DNA of 64,000 nt from Palsa-504 sp963744005 (GTDB lineage: Bacteria > Actinomycetota > Actinomycetes > Streptosporangiales > Streptosporangiaceae), in assembly GCA_963744005.1 (NCBI GenBank), contig CAVURU010000003.1, forward strand, positions 62,001 to 126,000, given 5' to 3'. Made by a program: the position numbers and the translations under genes. Below are positions 1-8,049 of this stretch, in pieces; the stretch's first letter is position 1, and every line of letters begins with the position of its first letter. Below the pieces are notes generated by a model that was not told the DNA's origin, ran no database searches, and saw nothing but the letters and a program-made list of their open reading frames with translations.

Positions 1-923
1 TGGCCCTGCACGACAGCGAGGGCCGGGACTGGTGGCTGTGCGCTGACCCGTACCACGGCCTAGCCATCCGCACCCGGCACCCGGAGCACTCGCTGTTCAT
101 CGCGGACGGGACCGAGGTGCTCGCGTCGGTTGGTTACGTGCGCGACCGGGACCGGGAGGTCCGGCGGCTCATCATCACTCTGCGTGACACGCAGCAGCGT
201 GAACGGCTGGAACGTAGCCGGGCCGAGCTGGTGTCCACCGTCGCTCACGAGCTGCGCTCACCGCTGACCAGCGTCAAGGGCTTCACCGCCACCCTGCTCA
301 ACAAGTGGGGCCGGTTCACCGACGATCAGAAGCGCGTGATGCTGGAGACAGTGAACGCCGACGCCGACCGGGTGACCCGGCTCATCACCGAGTTGCTGGA
401 CGTATCGCGGATCGAGTCCGGCCGGATGGAGGTCCACCGCCAGCTGGTCGACCTCCCGGACCGGGCCCGGCGGGCCATCGCGGGCCGCGTCGCGGCCGGC
501 GAGCCGGAGGACCGCTTCCGGCTCGAGGTGGCCCCTAGCCTGCCCGAGACCTGGCTGGACGCCGACAAGATCGACCAGATTCTCGGCAACCTGGTGGAAA
601 ACGCCGTCCGGCACGGCGCTGGTATCGTGACGGTCGTGGTAGGACCAGCGCGCCTGGACGATGAGGCGGCCGCCGGCGGGGCCCTCGGGCCCGACGCGGC
701 CGCGGTGTCCGTGCGGGACCAGGGCGAGGGCATCGCCCCCGAGGTCGCGTCGCGGGTCTTCCGCCGGTTCTGGCGGGGCAAGCGCCGCGGCGGCACCGGC
801 CTCGGCCTGTACATCGTCAAGGGCCTGGTCGAGGCGCACGGCGGGACCATCTGGGTCAGGCCTGCTCCCGGCGGCGGCGCTGAGTTCCGATTTATCGTGC
901 CCGCGGGGACCGCCGCGGGCTGA
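1..923 (+). CDS. Sensor histidine kinase, 5' end outside window
   Basis: C-terminal part of a two-component sensor kinase. The frame is open from base 3, so the true start lies upstream. The visible 306 residues hold a short PAS-like or linker segment, then a HisKA dimerisation domain with the phospho-acceptor His in HELRSPLTS (codon at 246). A HATPase_c domain follows with an N box (LGNLVENAVRHG), a G1 box (DQGEGI) and a G2 box (GTGLGLYI). No membrane segment is seen in the visible part. A histidine kinase directly upstream of pheS is, as I recall, a common arrangement in streptomycetes and relatives. The partner response regulator is not in view and the stimulus is unknown. The domain call is secure; the role is not. 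Confidence 0.9.
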   Translation, partial: ALHDSEGRDWWLCADPYHGLAIRTRHPEHSLFIADGTEVLASVGYVRDRDREVRRLIITLRDTQQRERLERSRAELVSTVAHELRSPLTSVKGFTATLLNKWGRFTDDQKRVMLETVNADADRVTRLITELLDVSRIESGRMEVHRQLVDLPDRARRAIAGRVAAGEPEDRFRLEVAPSLPETWLDADKIDQILGNLVENAVRHGAGIVTVVVGPARLDDEAAAGGALGPDAAAVSVRDQGEGIAPEVASRVFRRFWRGKRRGGTGLGLYIVKGLVEAHGGTIWVRPAPGGGAEFRFIVPAGTAAG

Positions 924-1166
924 GCGCGGAGCCGACCGGCCGCGCGTTCGGGCACGTTACGGTAATGTCCCTTCGGGCTATCACACGGCGACGGCGTTCA
1001 TCCACGCCTGGGCACTGAGCCTGCCCGGGCCGCGGATCGCCCCGCGACGCTAGCCCTCCCGGCCCCTTGACGGCCGACCGCGGGCTGCCACCACGGCCCG
1101 TTCGGCCGGATCAGCCGGAACCCACGACAAGCGCACCTTCAGTACGGCCCGCAGGAAGCAGGACCC

Positions 1167-2273
1167 ATGTCCGCACAGAACGAGAACGAACAGCCCGCTG
1201 TCCCGGACGTGGCCCGGGCGCTGGACGACGCCCTCGCGGCCGTCGCGGCGGCCGGGACGCTGGATGAACTGAAGGCGGCGCGGATCGCGCACGAGGGTGA
1301 CCGGTCCCCGCTGGCCCTGGCCAGCGCGGGCATCGGCGCGCTGCCGCGCGAGGCGCGCGCGGACGCCGGGCGGCAGATCGGCGCGGCCCGCAGCCAGCTC
1401 CGCGACGCGCTGCAGCGGCGGCAGGCCCACCTGGAGGCCGAACGGGACCGGCAGGTGCTCATCACCGAGGCCGTCGACGTCACCCTGCCGGGCGGGCGGA
1501 CGCCGCCCGGGGCCCGGCACCCGGTGACCATGCTCGCCGACCGGCTCACCGACGTGTTCGTGGCCATGGGCTACGAGGTGGCCGAAGGACCCGAGGCCGA
1601 GGCCGAGTGGTACAACTTCGACGCGCTCAACATGCTGCCGGACCATCCGGCCCGGGACTCCCAGGACACCATCTTCATCGCCAGCCCCAAGGGGGACGGG
1701 CGGCCGTCCGGCATGGTGCTGCGCACGCAGACCTCGCCGGTGCAGATCAGGTCCATGCTCAGCCGCCCGCTGCCGCTGTACGTGGTCAGCCCGGGCCGCA
1801 CCTACCGGCACGACGCGCTCGACGCCACCCACAGCCCGGTCTTCCACCAGATCGAGGGCCTGGCCGTCGACGAGGGCCTGACCATGGCTGACCTGCGGGG
1901 CGCGATCCAGGCCTTCGTGGACGCCATGTTCGGCGTCGGGCTGCGGACGCGGTTCCGGCCCGACTACTTCCCGTTCACCGAGCCGTCCGGCGACGTGTCG
2001 ATGGAGTGCCACGTGTGCCGGGGCGCCTCGGCCAAGCCCGGCGGCGACCCGTGCCGGGTGTGCCGGTCCCAGGGCTGGATCGAGATCGCCGGCTGCGGCA
2101 TGGTCAACCCCCGGGTCCTGGTGGCCTGCGGCGTCGACCCGGACCGGTACACCGGGTTCGCGTTCGGCCTCGGCATCGAGCGCAGCCTGATGATCGCGCA
2201 CGGGCTGACCGAGATCAGGGACGCAGTGGACGGCGACGTGCGGTTCAGCCGGGCCTTCGGGATGGAGATCTGA
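1167..2273 (+). CDS. pheS: Phenylalanyl-tRNA synthetase alpha subunit
   Basis: Catalytic alpha subunit of the alpha2-beta2 class II synthetase that charges tRNA-Phe in the cytoplasm. The 368 residues match the family length. A coiled-coil N-terminus (about residues 1-95) is followed by the class II core. Motif 2 is in the stretch YRHDALDATHSPVFHQIEG and motif 3 is FGLGIERSLMI near the C-terminus. Paired CxxC elements near residues 283-297 precede the conserved GWIEIAGCGMV segment. The ATG at 1167 follows AGGAAGCAGG at a workable distance. pheT begins one base after the stop, so the two genes are almost certainly co-transcribed and translationally coupled. The 243-base upstream gap shows no T-box or Phe-rich leader peptide that I can support. 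Confidence 0.97.
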   Translation: MSAQNENEQPAVPDVARALDDALAAVAAAGTLDELKAARIAHEGDRSPLALASAGIGALPREARADAGRQIGAARSQLRDALQRRQAHLEAERDRQVLITEAVDVTLPGGRTPPGARHPVTMLADRLTDVFVAMGYEVAEGPEAEAEWYNFDALNMLPDHPARDSQDTIFIASPKGDGRPSGMVLRTQTSPVQIRSMLSRPLPLYVVSPGRTYRHDALDATHSPVFHQIEGLAVDEGLTMADLRGAIQAFVDAMFGVGLRTRFRPDYFPFTEPSGDVSMECHVCRGASAKPGGDPCRVCRSQGWIEIAGCGMVNPRVLVACGVDPDRYTGFAFGLGIERSLMIAHGLTEIRDAVDGDVRFSRAFGMEI

Positions 2274-2274
2274 A

Positions 2275-4911
2275 ATGCGAGTGCCCCTTTCCTGGCTGCG
2301 CGAGTACGCGGAGCTGCCCGAGCCGGTCGACGTGACCGAGGTGGCCCGCCGGCTGACCGGCGCCGGCCTCGAGGTCGAGGCCCAGGAGGCGGTCGGGCAC
2401 GACATCCGCGGCGTGGTCGTGGCGCAGGTACTGTCCATCGAGGAGCTGACCGGGCTGAAGAAGCCGATCCGGTACTGCCGGGTCGCCGTCTCCGAGGCTC
2501 AGCTCGACGGGCCGCCCGACGATGCCTCCGGCGTGATCTGCGGCGCCACCAACTTCCAGGTCGGCGACCGGGTGGCGCTGGCCCTGCCCGGCGCCGTGCT
2601 GCCCGGCGGGTTCGAGATCAGCGCCCGGAGGACCTACGGCCGCATCTCCGAGGGCATGATCTGCGCCCCCGACGAGCTGGCCCTGGGCGAGGACCACAGC
2701 GGCATCCTCATCCTGCCGGCCGACGCGCCGCTGGGCGCTGACTTCGTCGCCTACGCGCGGCTGCGCGACGAGGTCTTCGAGATCGCGGTGACCCCCGACC
2801 GCGGCTACGCGGTGTCCGTGCGCGGGCTGGCCCGCGAGCTGGCCAGCTCCTACAACGTCGCCTTCACCGACCCGGCCGCCACGGCGCTGCCCGACGCGAC
2901 CGTGCTGGGCGGCGCGCTGGACTACGTGGGCCCGGACGTCTACCCGGCCCGGATCGGCGACCCGGAGGTCTGCGACCGGTTCGTGCTGCGCGAGATCACC
3001 GGCTTCTCGCCGTCGGCCAAGACCCCGCTGTGGATGGTCGTCCGGCTGGCCCGCTGCGGCGTCCGGTCGGTGTCCCTGGCCGTCGACGTGACGAACTACC
3101 TCATGCTCGAGCTCGGCCAGCCGCTGCACGCGTTCGACCGGTCCAAGCTGTCCGGCGAGATCGTCGTGCGGCGGGCCCGGGCGGGCGAGCGGCTGGAGAC
3201 GCTGGATCACGTGGTCAGGACCCTGGACCCGCAGGACGTGCTGATCACCGACGCTTCCGGTCCCATCTCCATGGCCGGCACCATGGGCGGCCTGACCACC
3301 GAGATCGACGACGCCTCGGCCAACCTGGTCGTCGAGGCGGCGCACTTCTCGGCTCGGGACGTGGCCAAGATGAGCCGCCGACACAAGCTGCATTCCGAGG
3401 CCTCCTACCGGTTCGAGCGCGGCGTGGACCGCGAGCTGCCCCTGCGGGCCAGCGCGAAGGCGGTGGCCCTGCTGGCCTCGCTCGGCGGCGGCCAGGCCGT
3501 GCCGGGCTGCACCCACGCCCAGGCCGACGTGGCGCCGGTGGTGATCTCGATGGCGGTGGACTACCCGGACCGGGTGTCCGGCGTGGTGTACGGCCGGGAC
3601 ACGGTAGTGCGCCGCCTGCGGGAGGTCGGCTGCACGGTGACCCAGACCCGCGGCCCGGCGCCGACGGTCGCCCCGTGGCGGGACAGCTCGTCTTCGGATC
3701 AGGGCGCGGCTCCGGCGGGCGCCCAGGTTTCAGTGTCGGTCCTGGCCGTCATCCCGCCGTCCTGGCGGCCCGACCTGACCGACCCGGCCGACCTGGCCGA
3801 GGAGGTCATCCGGCTCGAAGGGTACGAGAACCTGCCGGCGAGGATGCCGCGCGCGCTGGCCGGGCGGGGGCTCACCCCGCGGCAGCGGCTGCGCCGCTCT
3901 ATCGGCCGCACGCTGGCCGAGGACGGTTACGTAGAGGTCCTGTCCTCCCCGTTCGCGACCCGGGCAGACGCGGACCTGCTCGGGCTGCCGCCCGAGGACA
4001 TGCGCCGGCCGTCGGTGGTGATCGCCAACCCGCTCAGCGAGGACGAGCCGCTGCTGCGGACCACGCTGCTGCCCGGGCTGCTCCGGGTGCTGTCCCGGAA
4101 CATCGGGCGAGGCTTCGCCGACGCCGCGCTGTTCGAGATCGGCCTGGTCTTCCGGCCCCGGCCGGGCGCCGCGCCGCAGGCCCCGATCCTGGCCGTGGAC
4201 CGCGGGCCCACCGTGGCCGAGCTGGCCACCCTGGAATCCGCGCTGCCCGACCAGCCGCAGTACCTCTCCGCCGTCCTGGCCGGGTCCCGCGAGCAGGACG
4301 GCTGGTGGGGCCGCGGCCGCCCGGCGACGTGGTCGGACGCGATCGAGGCGGCCCGCTCCGTCGGCCGGGTCTCCCGGGTGCCGCTGGAGGTCCGGGCGGC
4401 CAAGCAGGCGCCCTGGCATCCGGGACGGTGCGCGGCCATCTACGCGCAGGTCGGCTCGGATGAGTCCCGGGAGTGGCTGGCCGGGTACGCCGGCGAGCTG
4501 CACCCCCGGGTGGTCGAGGCCTTCGGCCTGCCCGCCCGGACCTGCGCGCTGGACCTCGACCTGTCGGTGCTGTTCGCGGCGGCCGAGACCGTCGGTCCTG
4601 CGCTGGCTCCACAGCTGTCGACCTACCCGCTGGCCATCCAGGACGTGGCGCTGATCGTGGCGGAGGCCGTGCCGGCCGCCGACGTGGAGGCCGCCCTGCT
4701 GGCCGGGGCGCCGGCCGAGCTGCTCGAGGGCATCCGGCTGTTCGACGTCTACACCGGCGCGCAGATCGGCGAGGACCGCAAGTCGCTCGCCTATACCTTG
4801 CGCTTCCGCGCCCCGGACCGGACCCTGACCGCGGCCGAGGCGGCCGACGCGCGCGACGCCGCCGTCGCCGAGGCTCAGCGCCGGGTGGGAGCGGTCCTGC
4901 GCAGTGGCTGA
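2275..4911 (+). CDS. pheT: Phenylalanyl-tRNA synthetase beta subunit
   Basis: Beta subunit of PheRS, which binds tRNA-Phe and edits Tyr-tRNA-Phe. The 878 residues are somewhat longer than the usual 800-840. In order: an N-terminal tRNA-binding OB fold (about 40-150, containing CGATNFQVGD), B1 and B3/B4 editing domains (ending near HKLHSEASYRFERGVDRELP), B5, the catalytic-like core, and a C-terminal anticodon-binding FDX-ACB domain (LSTYPLAIQDVALIV to the end). A low-complexity Ser/Ala/Pro-rich insert near residues 460-490 accounts for some of the extra length. It starts with ATG one base after the pheS stop, with coding for its ribosome site inside pheS. No terminator hairpin is evident after the stop. 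Confidence 0.97.
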   Translation: MRVPLSWLREYAELPEPVDVTEVARRLTGAGLEVEAQEAVGHDIRGVVVAQVLSIEELTGLKKPIRYCRVAVSEAQLDGPPDDASGVICGATNFQVGDRVALALPGAVLPGGFEISARRTYGRISEGMICAPDELALGEDHSGILILPADAPLGADFVAYARLRDEVFEIAVTPDRGYAVSVRGLARELASSYNVAFTDPAATALPDATVLGGALDYVGPDVYPARIGDPEVCDRFVLREITGFSPSAKTPLWMVVRLARCGVRSVSLAVDVTNYLMLELGQPLHAFDRSKLSGEIVVRRARAGERLETLDHVVRTLDPQDVLITDASGPISMAGTMGGLTTEIDDASANLVVEAAHFSARDVAKMSRRHKLHSEASYRFERGVDRELPLRASAKAVALLASLGGGQAVPGCTHAQADVAPVVISMAVDYPDRVSGVVYGRDTVVRRLREVGCTVTQTRGPAPTVAPWRDSSSSDQGAAPAGAQVSVSVLAVIPPSWRPDLTDPADLAEEVIRLEGYENLPARMPRALAGRGLTPRQRLRRSIGRTLAEDGYVEVLSSPFATRADADLLGLPPEDMRRPSVVIANPLSEDEPLLRTTLLPGLLRVLSRNIGRGFADAALFEIGLVFRPRPGAAPQAPILAVDRGPTVAELATLESALPDQPQYLSAVLAGSREQDGWWGRGRPATWSDAIEAARSVGRVSRVPLEVRAAKQAPWHPGRCAAIYAQVGSDESREWLAGYAGELHPRVVEAFGLPARTCALDLDLSVLFAAAETVGPALAPQLSTYPLAIQDVALIVAEAVPAADVEAALLAGAPAELLEGIRLFDVYTGAQIGEDRKSLAYTLRFRAPDRTLTAAEAADARDAAVAEAQRRVGAVLRSG

Positions 4912-5076
4912 GCCATACGGCTGTTAGAGTCGCCGAATAGTCCGTGGCACGTCCGAATTGGGCTTTAAGTCCGATTTATACCCGGTCTGTTTGCAAAAAG
5001 AGGCAACTGTCGGTCAGGATGTGATTACTGATGACCGCAGCGCGCTGAGCCGGAGGACGAGATAACCAGGCACGCG
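4912..5076. other. AT-richer gap between pheT and the MFS gene
   Basis: A short, locally AT-richer segment separating the housekeeping pheST unit from the accessory-looking region. It may hold the promoter of the MFS gene, but no convincing -35/-10 pair with 17-base spacing was found. A GGAGG at 5052-5056 is the nearest Shine-Dalgarno-like sequence. Confidence 0.4.
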
Positions 5077-6302
5077 GTGGTCCCGGGGGATGCGGCCGAG
5101 CAGGTCGCGAGGACCCCGTTTCGTGAGGTATTCGCGGTCGCGGAGTTCCGGGCGCTGTGGCTGGCCCAGCTGCTGTCGGTCATCGGCGACCAGCTGGCCC
5201 GGGTGGCCCTGACGGTGCTCGTGTACGACCAGACCCGTTCGGCCTTGCTGGCCGCGATCACGTTCGTGGTCAGCATCGTGCCCACCTTCTTCGGCGGTGT
5301 GGCGTTGGCCTGGCTGGCCGACCGTTATCCCCGCCGGGCCGTGATGATCGCCTGCGACCTGATCCGGGCCGCCCTGGTCCTAGGCATGGCCATGCCCAAG
5401 GTCCCGCTGCCCGTCATGGTCGCCCTGCTGTTCGTGGTGACGCTCACCGGCGCGCCGTTCAACTCAGCCCGGGCCGCTATCTTCCCCGACGTGCTCACCG
5501 GCGACGCCTACGTGATGGGTACCGCGGTGACCGTGACCACCTACCAGTTCGCACTGGTCATCGGCTTCGTAACGGGCGGCACCCTGGTCGCCTTCTTCGG
5601 CACGTCGACCTCGCTCATGATCGACGCCGTGACCTTCGCCGGATCAGCACTCATCGTCCGCGCCTGGGTCCGGCCGCGCCCGGCCGCTGCCTCCCGGCAG
5701 GACCACGACTCCGGCCAGGTGGCCAAGATCGTAGCCGGAGTCCGGCTCGTCCTGGTCCGGCCAGCGTTGCGCACGCCGATGCTGTTCGGCTTGCTCGCCG
5801 CGTTCTACAACGCGCCCGAAGGCGTTGCTGCCCCGCTGGCCAGCTCGTTCGGCGGTGGAGCCGCAGCCGTCGGAGTGTTTCTGGCCGCCAGTGCCCTCGG
5901 CCAGGCCGTCGGCGCGGTCGTCTTCAGTCGCTTCGTGACCCCGCCGACACGTCTACGTTTCATGGGACCGCTGGCCGCGGCGTCCTGCGGGATTCTCGTC
6001 CGTTCTTCTGCCAGCCAGGTCTCTATGTCTCCTTGTTGATCCTGTTCGCGTCCGGCCTGTGCGCCGCCTATCAGCTGGCCGCCAACGCGGCTTTCGTTCA
6101 GGCCGCACCGGATGCACAGCGCAGCCAGGCGTTCGGCTTGGCCCAGGGTGCCATGAGCTTGAGCCAGGGCGTCGTCATGATCCTGGTGGGTGCGGCCGCC
6201 GAGCATCACGCCCCGGCTCTGGCCGTGGCGGTATGCGGAGCGTTCGGCTTCCTGGCCGCGCTGGCCGTGGCTCTGAGTGCAGCGGACCAGCGATTCGATT
6301 GA
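5077..6302 (+). CDS. MFS transporter, apparent frameshift near 6000
   Basis: Multi-pass inner-membrane transporter of the major facilitator superfamily, of the enterobactin-exporter or macrolide-efflux (MFS_3) type. The N-terminal part (5077 to about 6000) is in frame 1 and shows the first helices (FRALWLAQLLSVIGDQLARVAL) and the loop motif WLADRYPRRAVMIACD. The frame then runs to a stop at 6039, while the matching C-terminus (PFFCQPGLYVSLLILFASG onward, ending AADQRFD at 6302) is in frame 3. Adding one C at 6000/6001 restores a continuous protein of about 409 residues. The start GTG 5077 is tentative because the nearest GGAGG is about 20 bases upstream. It converges on the minus-strand minigene array that follows. 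The substrate is unknown. Confidence 0.8.
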
Positions 6303-6612
6303 CGGGCGGACACCACTTGCGCCTGCTGGCTTCCACCGGCGCATAGCGGTCATCGAGTTTCTCGCGGCGGTTAGCCCCAGTTGCTGTCGCGCATCGGGCG
6401 TCTCCTTTCGGGTCCGGGTTGGTTCGGTGGTGGCGGTGGTCAGCCCCAGTTGCTGTCGCGCATCGGGTCGGCTCCTTTCGGGTCCGGGGTCGGGTGGGTG
6501 GTCGGGTGGCGGTGGTCAGCCCCAGTTGCTGTCGCGCATCGGGCGGGTCCTTTCGGGTCCGGGTCGGGTGGGTGGTCGGGTGACCGGGGCTAGCCCCAGT
6601 TGCTGTCGCGCA

Positions 6613-6951
6613 TCAGGCGTCTCCTTTCGGTTCGGTGGCGGCGGTGGTCAGCCCCAGTTGCTGTCGCGCATCGGGCGTCTCCTTTCGGGTCCGGGTCGGT
6701 TCGGTGGCGGCGGTGGTCAGCCCCAGTTGCTGTCGCGCATCGGGCGTCTCCTTTCGGGTCCGGGTCGGTTCGGTGGCGGCGGTGGTCAGCCCCAGTTGCT
6801 GTCGCGCATCGGGCGTCTCCTTTCGGGTCCGGGTCGGTTCGGTGGCGGCGGTGGTCAGCCCCAGTTGCTGTCGCGCATCGGGCGTCTCCTTTCGGGTCCG
6901 GGTCGGTTCGGTGGCGGCGTGACTGGTGCAGCCCCAGTTGCTGTCGCGCAT
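6613..6951 (-). CDS. Read-through variant of the minigene (copy 9)
   Basis: The unit with its ATG at 6951 has TGC instead of a stop after MRDSNWG. The frame continues for 112 residues through copies 8 to 5 in a different phase, giving a 23-residue repeat (TPDARQQLGLTTAATEPTRTRKE) because those units are exactly 69 bases. It ends at a TGA overlapping the ATG of copy 4. This may be an accident of the repeat phase rather than a real protein. It is the only unit lacking the conserved stop. Confidence 0.25.
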   Translation of the reverse strand: MRDSNWGCTSHAATEPTRTRKETPDARQQLGLTTAATEPTRTRKETPDARQQLGLTTAATEPTRTRKETPDARQQLGLTTAATEPTRTRKETPDARQQLGLTTAATEPKGDA

Positions 6952-7570
6952 CGGGCGGTGTCCTTTCGGGTGCGGAGTCGGGTGGGTGGCGGCGGTGGTC
7001 AGCCCCAGTTGCTGTCGCGCATCGGGCGGGTCCTTTCGGGTGCGGGGTCGGGTGGGTGGTCGGGTGACCGGGGCTAGCCCCAGTTGCTGTCGCGCATCGG
7101 GCGGGTCCTTTCGGGTGCGGGGTCGGGTGGGTGGTCGGGTGACGGTGGCTAGCCCCAGTTGCTGTCGCGCATCGGGCGGGTCCTTTCGGGTGCGGGGTCG
7201 GGTGGGTGGTCGGGTGACCGGGGCTAGCCCCAGTTGCTGTCGCGCATCGGGCGGGTCCTTTCGGGTCCGGGGTCGGGTGGGTGGTCGGGTGACCGGGGCT
7301 AGCCCCAGTTGCTGTCGCGCATCGGGTCGGTCCTTTCGGGTGCGGAGTCGGGTGGGTGGTCGGGTGGCGGTGGTCAGCCCCAGTTGCTGTCGCGCATCGG
7401 GCGGGTCCTTTCGGGTCCGGGGTCGGGTGGGTGGCGGCGGTGGTCAGCCCCAGTTGCTGTCGCGCATCGGGCGTCTCCTTTCGGTTCGGTGGCGGCGGTG
7501 GTCAGCCCCAGTTGCTGTCGCGCATCGGGCGTCTCCTTTCGGGTCCGGGTCGGTTCGGTGGCGGCGGTGG

Positions 7571-7594
7571 TCAGCCCCAGTTGCTGTCGCGCAT
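7571..7594 (-). CDS. Heptapeptide minigene MRDSNWG, promoter-proximal copy
   Basis: First unit of the array if transcription runs leftward. It reads ATG, Arg, Asp, Ser, Asn, Trp, Gly, TGA. AAAGGA lies 8 bases before the ATG, and the ATG overlaps a TGA (TGATG) that closes a possible 19-codon upstream reading frame starting at a GTG near 7651. Unmodified MRDSNWG would have a monoisotopic mass of about 864.35 Da by hand calculation. Whether it is made is unknown. The other 17 copies have the same coding core. Confidence 0.5.
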   Translation of the reverse strand: MRDSNWG

Positions 7595-7674
7595 CAGGCG
7601 GGTCCTTTCGGAGATCTCGTCGCCCAACATGTCAAAAGTATCTCTAAGTACACGATTGGATCCTCTCCGTAACT

Positions 7675-7680
7675 GTTATA
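7675..7680 (-). promoter_or_regulatory. Possible -10 element for the minigene array
   Basis: TATAAC on the minus strand, about 80 bases before the first ATG of the array, in a locally AT-richer stretch. No good -35 sits at 16-18 bases. A TTGACA at 7635-7630 on the same strand has no matching -10. Weak evidence, offered because the array needs a leftward promoter somewhere in 7612-7900. Confidence 0.2.
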
Positions 7681-7990
7681 AGCGCCCGGCTTCGCAACCG
7701 CGGTTCACAATTCGCCCCAGGCGTGGTCTCCTTTCAATGGGCCTGTGTCCTTGCTCACGACACCGCGGTTACCCATTGTGCACGCAATTGCGAGGCAAAG
7801 GTAATTTGTACTTATTGTCAGAAAATATCGGGTATCTGCCGTGACTTACGGCAACTTCTACGGCTACGGCGACCTGTGGGGAACTGGGCTGCTTCGTACC
7901 GCGATGGGCCGCGTGGGGTCAACCTGGGCCGAGAGGGTATTGTTCTACCAGTGAGTAGCCGTGATTTCACGGTTTGCGCTCCCTAGCACT

Positions 7991-8010
7991 GACATTGCGG
8001 GGACAATAAG
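7991..8010 (+). promoter_or_regulatory. Upstream motif shared by both GGDEF genes, copy 1
   Basis: GACATTGCGGGGACAATAAG, 40 bases before the first GGDEF start. It matches 9771-9789 before the second GGDEF gene except for two substitutions and one gap. The shared GACAAT/GACACT could be a -10 element. It may be a promoter or regulator site kept through gene duplication. Confidence 0.4.
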
Positions 8011-8049
8011 CGCACAACCTATCTATACGGGCGGCAAGGCGGGCAGCGG

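Larger units (their letters stand above)
6371..7611 (-). repeat. Tandem array of 18 SD-ATG-MRDSNWG-stop minigenes
   Basis: Eighteen head-to-tail units with periods of 58, 69-71 or 73-76 bases. Read on the minus strand, each has AAAGGAG or AAAGGAC, then 7-9 bases, ATG and six more codons giving MRDSNWG. The 21-base coding core is identical in all 18 units while the linkers vary. Minigene positions including stop: 6371-6394, 6440-6463, 6516-6539, 6590-6613, 6648-6671, 6717-6740, 6786-6809, 6855-6878, 6928-6951, 6999-7022, 7074-7097, 7149-7172, 7224-7247, 7299-7322, 7374-7397, 7444-7467, 7502-7525 and 7571-7594. The stop is TGA in 11, TAG in 5, TAA in 1, and absent in the unit at 6928. Translation is inferred, not shown. 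A purely DNA-level role of the core remains possible. I do not recognise the peptide. Confidence 0.93.
7612..8049. other. Intergenic region between minigene array and first GGDEF gene
   Basis: About 440 bases with lower GC than its surroundings. It must hold any leftward promoter for the array and the rightward promoter for the first diguanylate cyclase. A second AAAGGAGACC sequence on the minus strand near 7735-7726 resembles the ribosome sites in the array but is not followed by an ATG. Short plus-strand frames here have no supporting features. Confidence 0.4.

Noticed and set aside
965..1018. Seventeen-codon leader peptide before pheS
   Set aside because: It contains no Phe codons, and no attenuator hairpin pair was visible, so an attenuation role is not supported.
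6371..7611. CRISPR array
   Set aside because: The spacers are themselves repeats, unit lengths vary from 58 to 76 and there are no cas genes.
6277..7672. Long plus-strand reading frames through the repeat with PSCCRASGVSFRV-type units
   Set aside because: These are products of the repeat period in other phases. They have no ribosome sites of their own, change frame with each unit length, and the minus strand explains the conserved parts far better.
7723..7986. Cys-containing 87-residue plus-strand frame before the first GGDEF gene
   Set aside because: No ribosome site, no recognisable domain, and it lies in a region expected to hold promoters.
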